Below the pieces are notes generated by a model. The model searched no databases. It saw nothing but the letters and a program-made list of their open reading frames with translations, and had not been told where the DNA came from. The position numbers were made by a program, and so were the translations under genes. From Akkermansiaceae bacterium (GTDB lineage: Bacteria; Verrucomicrobiota; Verrucomicrobiia; Verrucomicrobiales; Akkermansiaceae), in the NCBI GenBank assembly GCA_905182475.1, contig CAJJBR010000014.1, positions 1 to 64,000 on the forward strand: DNA of 64,000 nt, in the 5' to 3' direction. Below, one piece after another: positions 59,798 through 64,000 of this stretch. Each line of letters begins with the position of its first letter. Within the stretch, counting starts at the first letter, position 1.

Positions 59798-61063
59798 GTG
59801 AAACGTTTTCCATTCTCATTAATTCCATTGTCGGTGCTGTTTGTGTGTTCGGTGAGTGCGGCTCTTGGGCAGATGGATTTCTGGGATCTCCCGCCGGTCA
59901 GCTATTCGGATACCGCTGCGACCGATTCAATTGCACAAATGGCTGCCGCGCTAGCTGCGGGGGAGGTTGAAATCGAGGGGCATGGCGCTTTGCAACGATT
60001 GGAATTTGTTTTGGATAAACTGGAAGTTCCAGTGGAGTCCCAGGTGTTGGTGTTTTCAAAGACCAGCCTCCAGAATGGATTGATCCATCCGAGAAACCCG
60101 CGATGTCTCTATTTTTCGAAAAATGCGTATGTCGGATATGTTCCGGGAGGGGCGATAGAGGCGATTATCCAGGATCCGATTTTGGGCCCGGTATTTTATC
60201 TGATCGAATCAGGTAGGAAAGGCGGACTTCAGATCGAAAGGGATACGAATAAATGTCTCTCCTGTCATGCGACGGGTCGCACCGAAGGGGTGCCGGGGAT
60301 GCTGATTCGCTCGGTGTATCCTGATTCCGACGGTCATCCGTTACTGAATTTCGGCACCAACGACGTGAGCCATGAGACCCCATTGGAAGAACGCTGGGGC
60401 GGCTGGTATGTGACTGGAAATAGCTCGCTACCGCACCTGGGGAACCGTGTGTTTTCTGAAGGGAGCGATCTGGAGCCAAAGGAAAGCAGTCTTGAGGATT
60501 TGAGTGGATTGCTCGATGTCTCGAAATACCCATTGCCCACAAGTGATATCGTTGCGCTCATGGTTTTGGAGCACCAATGCAAGATGCATACGCTAATGAA
60601 CGCTGCGGCGATCAACTACCGGCGGGCACTGCATTTTATGCAGGTTATCAATCCCGGGAGCGATCCCAATTCAGGCTCTGCGGGGCAGGTTGCGGAGAGT
60701 TGGGCGGACAAGATCGTCGAATGTATGTTTTTCAAGAACGAGGCGGATCCGGCGGAGGGGATAGCGGGGAATCCTGGATTTCAGAAAGCGTTTTTCAATC
60801 AGTTTCCGAAGACCGAAGAGGGAGATTCGTTAGCGGAGTTCAGGCTCTACGGTCGGGTGTTTAAGAATCGATGCTCCTTTATGGTATATTCGGAAGCCTT
60901 CCAAGGACTCCCAATAACTGTGAAGGGTAAGGTGGTTGCCAGGATGAGAAATATTCTTGATGGCACGGATCCGGAGATTGATTGGATCGCTGGCTCGGAA
61001 AGGAAACGGATTTCACAAATACTCGAAGAGACGCTGGAAGGCTGGGTTTCCGTGGAGAATTGA
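59798..61063 (+). CDS. Exported c-type-heme-motif protein, unknown function
   Basis: GTG start with signal peptide VKRFPFSLIPLSVLFVCSVSAALGQ; CLSCHATGR (CxxCH). Confidence 0.75.
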   Translation: MKRFPFSLIPLSVLFVCSVSAALGQMDFWDLPPVSYSDTAATDSIAQMAAALAAGEVEIEGHGALQRLEFVLDKLEVPVESQVLVFSKTSLQNGLIHPRNPRCLYFSKNAYVGYVPGGAIEAIIQDPILGPVFYLIESGRKGGLQIERDTNKCLSCHATGRTEGVPGMLIRSVYPDSDGHPLLNFGTNDVSHETPLEERWGGWYVTGNSSLPHLGNRVFSEGSDLEPKESSLEDLSGLLDVSKYPLPTSDIVALMVLEHQCKMHTLMNAAAINYRRALHFMQVINPGSDPNSGSAGQVAESWADKIVECMFFKNEADPAEGIAGNPGFQKAFFNQFPKTEEGDSLAEFRLYGRVFKNRCSFMVYSEAFQGLPITVKGKVVARMRNILDGTDPEIDWIAGSERKRISQILEETLEGWVSVEN

Positions 61064-61099
61064 AATGCGCAGTGAACGGTTTTGCTATATGTTTGTCAC

Positions 61100-62575
61100 A
61101 TGGGAGCTGTGACGGTAGCGGAAATGCGGGAGATCGAAGGGCGTGCGATGGGTAGCGGCACGACCGAAGGCGAACTCATGGAGCGGGCAGGAGTTGCGCT
61201 GGGAAATGCAATTGGTAGGCAATATCCACAAACGCGAGCTGCAGTTGCCTATATTGGAAAGGGTCACAATTCGGGTGATGCGTTGATTGCGCTGCGAGTA
61301 TTGCACAAGGATTTTGGATGGGAAATTGCTGTGAGATCTGCATATCCGGCGGACACGTGGGCGGAGCTGACGAGGCGGCAGTGGGATGTTTCGGGGTTGG
61401 AAAGAACTCTGGTGGAGCCTCCCATAGACAGGTTCGTGGGGACTGTTCTACTCTTGGATGGATTGCTGGGGATCGGTGCGAAGGGTGCCCTGAGGGAACC
61501 GTTGGCTGGGCTCGCTAGGGAAATGGAATGGCTGAGAAATACGCGGGGCTTTCAGGTTGCTGCTGTGGATTTACCCTCCGGCGTGGATCCCGATAGCGGT
61601 GAGATTTTTCCTGGTGCGGTGACTGCCGATCGCACGTTTATGATAGGCGAAGCGAAGCGCGGCCTTCTGTTGGGCTGCGCGGCGAATTCTACCGGAGCCT
61701 TGGCACTAGTGGACGTGGAAGGGCTGTCAGGAGAGGGCGAGGATATGCAGGTGATTTGTCCGCAGAGGATGGATTTTGGAAAAATCCCGAGGCTTTTCGA
61801 TTTTCACAAGGGCAAGGCCGGAAGGATCGGGATACTTGCAGGGTCGCCGGAGTTTACCGGGGCAGCTCTGATTTCGACGCTAGGAGCGCTTGCAGCGGGA
61901 GGGGGGCTGGTTACGTTATACTCTCCCTCCAGCGCCAGTGATGCGATCCGTTCGCGGTTGCCACTGGAGGCGATGTGCAAGTCTTGCGACGATCCAACCG
62001 CCCTTCTCAGCGAACGGCTTGATGCCTTGGTCGTGGGGCCGGGGCTGGGTGAAATGCTCGGCAATTTTGAAGCAGGAGTAATTGAACTGATTTCTTCGAC
62101 TCGGGTGCCTATGGTGATCGATGCGGATGGGCTGAACCTGATCTCAAAGCGTCAGATAAAAACGGATGAACGTCACATCCTGACGCCTCATCCTGGTGAA
62201 TTCGAGCGGCTTGCCGGAAAGATGGAGGGGCAGTCCCGTGAAGAAGCGGCAAAGACATTTTCGTTCGCAAGCAGATCGGTTCTCCTTTTGAAAGGTGCCC
62301 GGACGATTGTGGCGAAAAGAGACCAGTCTCTCAGAATCAATAGCACGGGCAATCCGGGGATGGCGAACGGGGGACAAGGTGACTTGCTGTCCGGAGTCAT
62401 CGGGGCACTGCTCGCGCAAGGAATGGAAGGGTTCGATGCTGCATCTCTTGGAGCGTGGCTATGCGGGCGAGCTGCCGAAATTTCCGTGGAGGAAAACGGC
62501 TCTCCCTCAAGGGCTACCGACGTGGCTAGAAAACTTGGTATAGCCGAGCTAGATTGGCGTGGGGGCAACCGGTAA
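61100..62575 (+). CDS. Bifunctional NAD(P)H-hydrate epimerase/dehydratase
   Basis: YIGKGHNSGDALIALRVL; VDADGLNLIS; LTPHPGEFERL; NGGQGDLLSGVIGALLAQG. Confidence 0.93.
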   Translation: MGAVTVAEMREIEGRAMGSGTTEGELMERAGVALGNAIGRQYPQTRAAVAYIGKGHNSGDALIALRVLHKDFGWEIAVRSAYPADTWAELTRRQWDVSGLERTLVEPPIDRFVGTVLLLDGLLGIGAKGALREPLAGLAREMEWLRNTRGFQVAAVDLPSGVDPDSGEIFPGAVTADRTFMIGEAKRGLLLGCAANSTGALALVDVEGLSGEGEDMQVICPQRMDFGKIPRLFDFHKGKAGRIGILAGSPEFTGAALISTLGALAAGGGLVTLYSPSSASDAIRSRLPLEAMCKSCDDPTALLSERLDALVVGPGLGEMLGNFEAGVIELISSTRVPMVIDADGLNLISKRQIKTDERHILTPHPGEFERLAGKMEGQSREEAAKTFSFASRSVLLLKGARTIVAKRDQSLRINSTGNPGMANGGQGDLLSGVIGALLAQGMEGFDAASLGAWLCGRAAEISVEENGSPSRATDVARKLGIAELDWRGGNR

Positions 62576-62653
62576 ATCCGGTATTCGCGTGCTAGGGCGA
62601 TTGAGGTCGGTGATGTTTTTCTCGCTCAAAGAGTGTTCTGCGAAGTTTCCTCA

Positions 62654-62899
62654 GGGATGATCTTCTTTTCGATACGCTGTCATTTTCTTGAACCCGGCGC
62701 GGCGGCGCCTTACCTCGAGAGCCTGTTCCTTGCGCTTGGTGTCTGTTGCGCAATCCGACAGTGATTCAAGATGGAGTCTCGCATAGTGGGTCATTGCCTG
62801 GTCATGGCTGCCAAGAGGAATAAACCTGCGCCCAAATACTTCGCTAGCGAAGAATACGGAGTGAACGGATCCGTTCCAGTCTGCTCTCGACCGCTCCGG
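62654..62899 (-). pseudogene. Start-less protein-like reading frame (possible gene remnant)
   Basis: SVHSVFFASEVFGRRFIPLGSHDQAMTHYARLHLESLSDCATDTKRKEQALEVRRRRAGFKKMTAYRKEDHP* open with no early start. Confidence 0.3.
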
Positions 62900-62928
62900 C
62901 TAGGGGAGTATGGTGTCGCGAGAGTAAT

Positions 62929-63789
62929 ATGACCGATAAAAGTCAGGAGACACTTCATGAAGAGACGGAGCCCGCCTCACCGATGCGGGAGAAAATTTGG
63001 AGGATCATTTTCCTGTCCGATACTAGGGCTGGTCAGTTGTTCGACGTCGTACTGCTGGTTCTGATCGGGGTTAGCGTTGGGGTGGTGATGCTAGAGAGCG
63101 TCGAGGGACTGAGATCAAGTTACGGGATTCAGTTCTTAATTCTGGAGTGGTTTTTCACCCTGATATTTACGTTCGAGTATGCAGTAAGGCTTGCCGTGGT
63201 GAGGAAGAAGAGCAAATACGCGCTGAGTTTCTTCGGGATCGTCGATTTGCTATCCATCCTTCCTACCTTCATCGCGATCTTGCTGACCGGCACGCAATAC
63301 CTGATGGTGATACGGATACTCAGGCTTCTGAGGATGTTCCGGGTTTTGAAAATGGCGCACCACTTCGGTCAGGCGAACGTGTTGATGAATGCGTTACGGT
63401 CTAGCGCGCCTAAGATATCGGTCTTCCTGTTCTTCATCCTCACTCTGGTTTCCATCGAGGGCACTTTGATGTATCTGGTCGAGGGGTCATCGAATTCGGG
63501 ATTCAGTTCCATTCCACAATCAATCTACTGGGCGATCGTAACTGTAACCACGGTCGGCTACGGGGATGTTGCACCGATGACCATTGTTGGGAAAATGCTT
63601 TCATCGGTGATTATGCTGAGCGGCTTTGCTATTATCGCCGTGCCAGCCGGGATTGTCACTGCCGAGATCGGAGCAGGTTTCATCAAAAAAATTGGTATGG
63701 ATAAGCGGGAATGCGGACAGTGTGGATGGAAAGGGCACGATCCGGCTGGGAACTATTGCAAGCATTGCGGGTGCAAGCTAGGTAGTTGA
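62929..63789 (+). CDS. Voltage-gated-type ion channel with C-terminal zinc ribbon
   Basis: S4-like MVIRILRLLRMFRVLKMA; selectivity filter TVTTVGYGDV; CGQCGWKGHDPAGNYCKHCGCKL. Confidence 0.9.
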   Translation: MTDKSQETLHEETEPASPMREKIWRIIFLSDTRAGQLFDVVLLVLIGVSVGVVMLESVEGLRSSYGIQFLILEWFFTLIFTFEYAVRLAVVRKKSKYALSFFGIVDLLSILPTFIAILLTGTQYLMVIRILRLLRMFRVLKMAHHFGQANVLMNALRSSAPKISVFLFFILTLVSIEGTLMYLVEGSSNSGFSSIPQSIYWAIVTVTTVGYGDVAPMTIVGKMLSSVIMLSGFAIIAVPAGIVTAEIGAGFIKKIGMDKRECGQCGWKGHDPAGNYCKHCGCKLGS

Positions 63790-63836
63790 AATGAAGGGTG
63801 ACTTGCAAGCCGTCGGCACTAGGCTAGTTGTCACGG

Positions 63837-64000
63837 ATGCACATACCGACATTGATTGCGAGAAAGAGGGAAGGGGAAGAGCTTTCCGCGGATGAGATCG
63901 GGCGGTTGGTGAACGGATATGTTAGTGGTGATGTGGCCGACTACCAGATGTCGGCCTTTGCGATGGCTGTGTATTTCAAGGGCATGTCCGCAGTGGAAAC
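63837..64000 (+). CDS. Thymidine/pyrimidine-nucleoside phosphorylase, N-terminal part (runs off window)
   Basis: MHIPTLIARKREGEELSADEIGRLVNGYVSGDVADYQMSAFAMAVYFKGMSAVET. Confidence 0.85.
   Translation, partial: MHIPTLIARKREGEELSADEIGRLVNGYVSGDVADYQMSAFAMAVYFKGMSAVE

Noticed and set aside
62929-63789. Ion channel-zinc ribbon fusion as novel
   Set aside because: C-terminal zinc ribbons are, to my knowledge, common in this ion transporter family; not unusual enough.

Overview
Bacterial chromosomal window. Gene content and family architecture suggest Verrucomicrobia, but that assignment is inference. Most of it is ordinary housekeeping sequence: ychF, rplM-rpsI, ilvA, rpsN, panC, pgsA, lnt, leuC/leuD, holA, miaB, dapA, hisC, prfB, an argA-like acetyltransferase, nnrD/E, plus LemA/M48, two-component, MFS, ion-channel and DUF2868/DUF3482 genes. 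Less ordinary features read directly from the sequence: (1) two families of short 5'-leader repeats that recur in sense orientation just upstream of unrelated start codons: an AT-rich (TTTNGAA)n family and a 'TCTTCCACTGATCACTCGGCACT' family; (2) several disrupted genes: a hybrid histidine kinase split at a C9 tract, a response regulator with an in-frame TAG, a VWA protein whose signal peptide is out of frame with its MIDAS domain, a DUF4126 protein with an in-frame TGA, a GxxExxY protein and an RND-pump fragment; (3) an internally deleted group II intron remnant that truncates a RelE-like gene and abuts an oxidoreductase stop codon; (4) an accessory patch at 51.7-53.45 kb with a 46-bp-armed inverted-repeat element, a long double-palindrome hairpin, a VapBC-like module with a perfect 26-bp palindrome at its start, and an unlisted 51-aa membrane ORF 5 nt after vapC; (5) a textbook prfB programmed frameshift. 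I noticed no rRNA, tRNA or CRISPR array, but I could not run a covariance search. No clearly new multi-gene system is proven. The leader-repeat families are the best candidate for undescribed structure.
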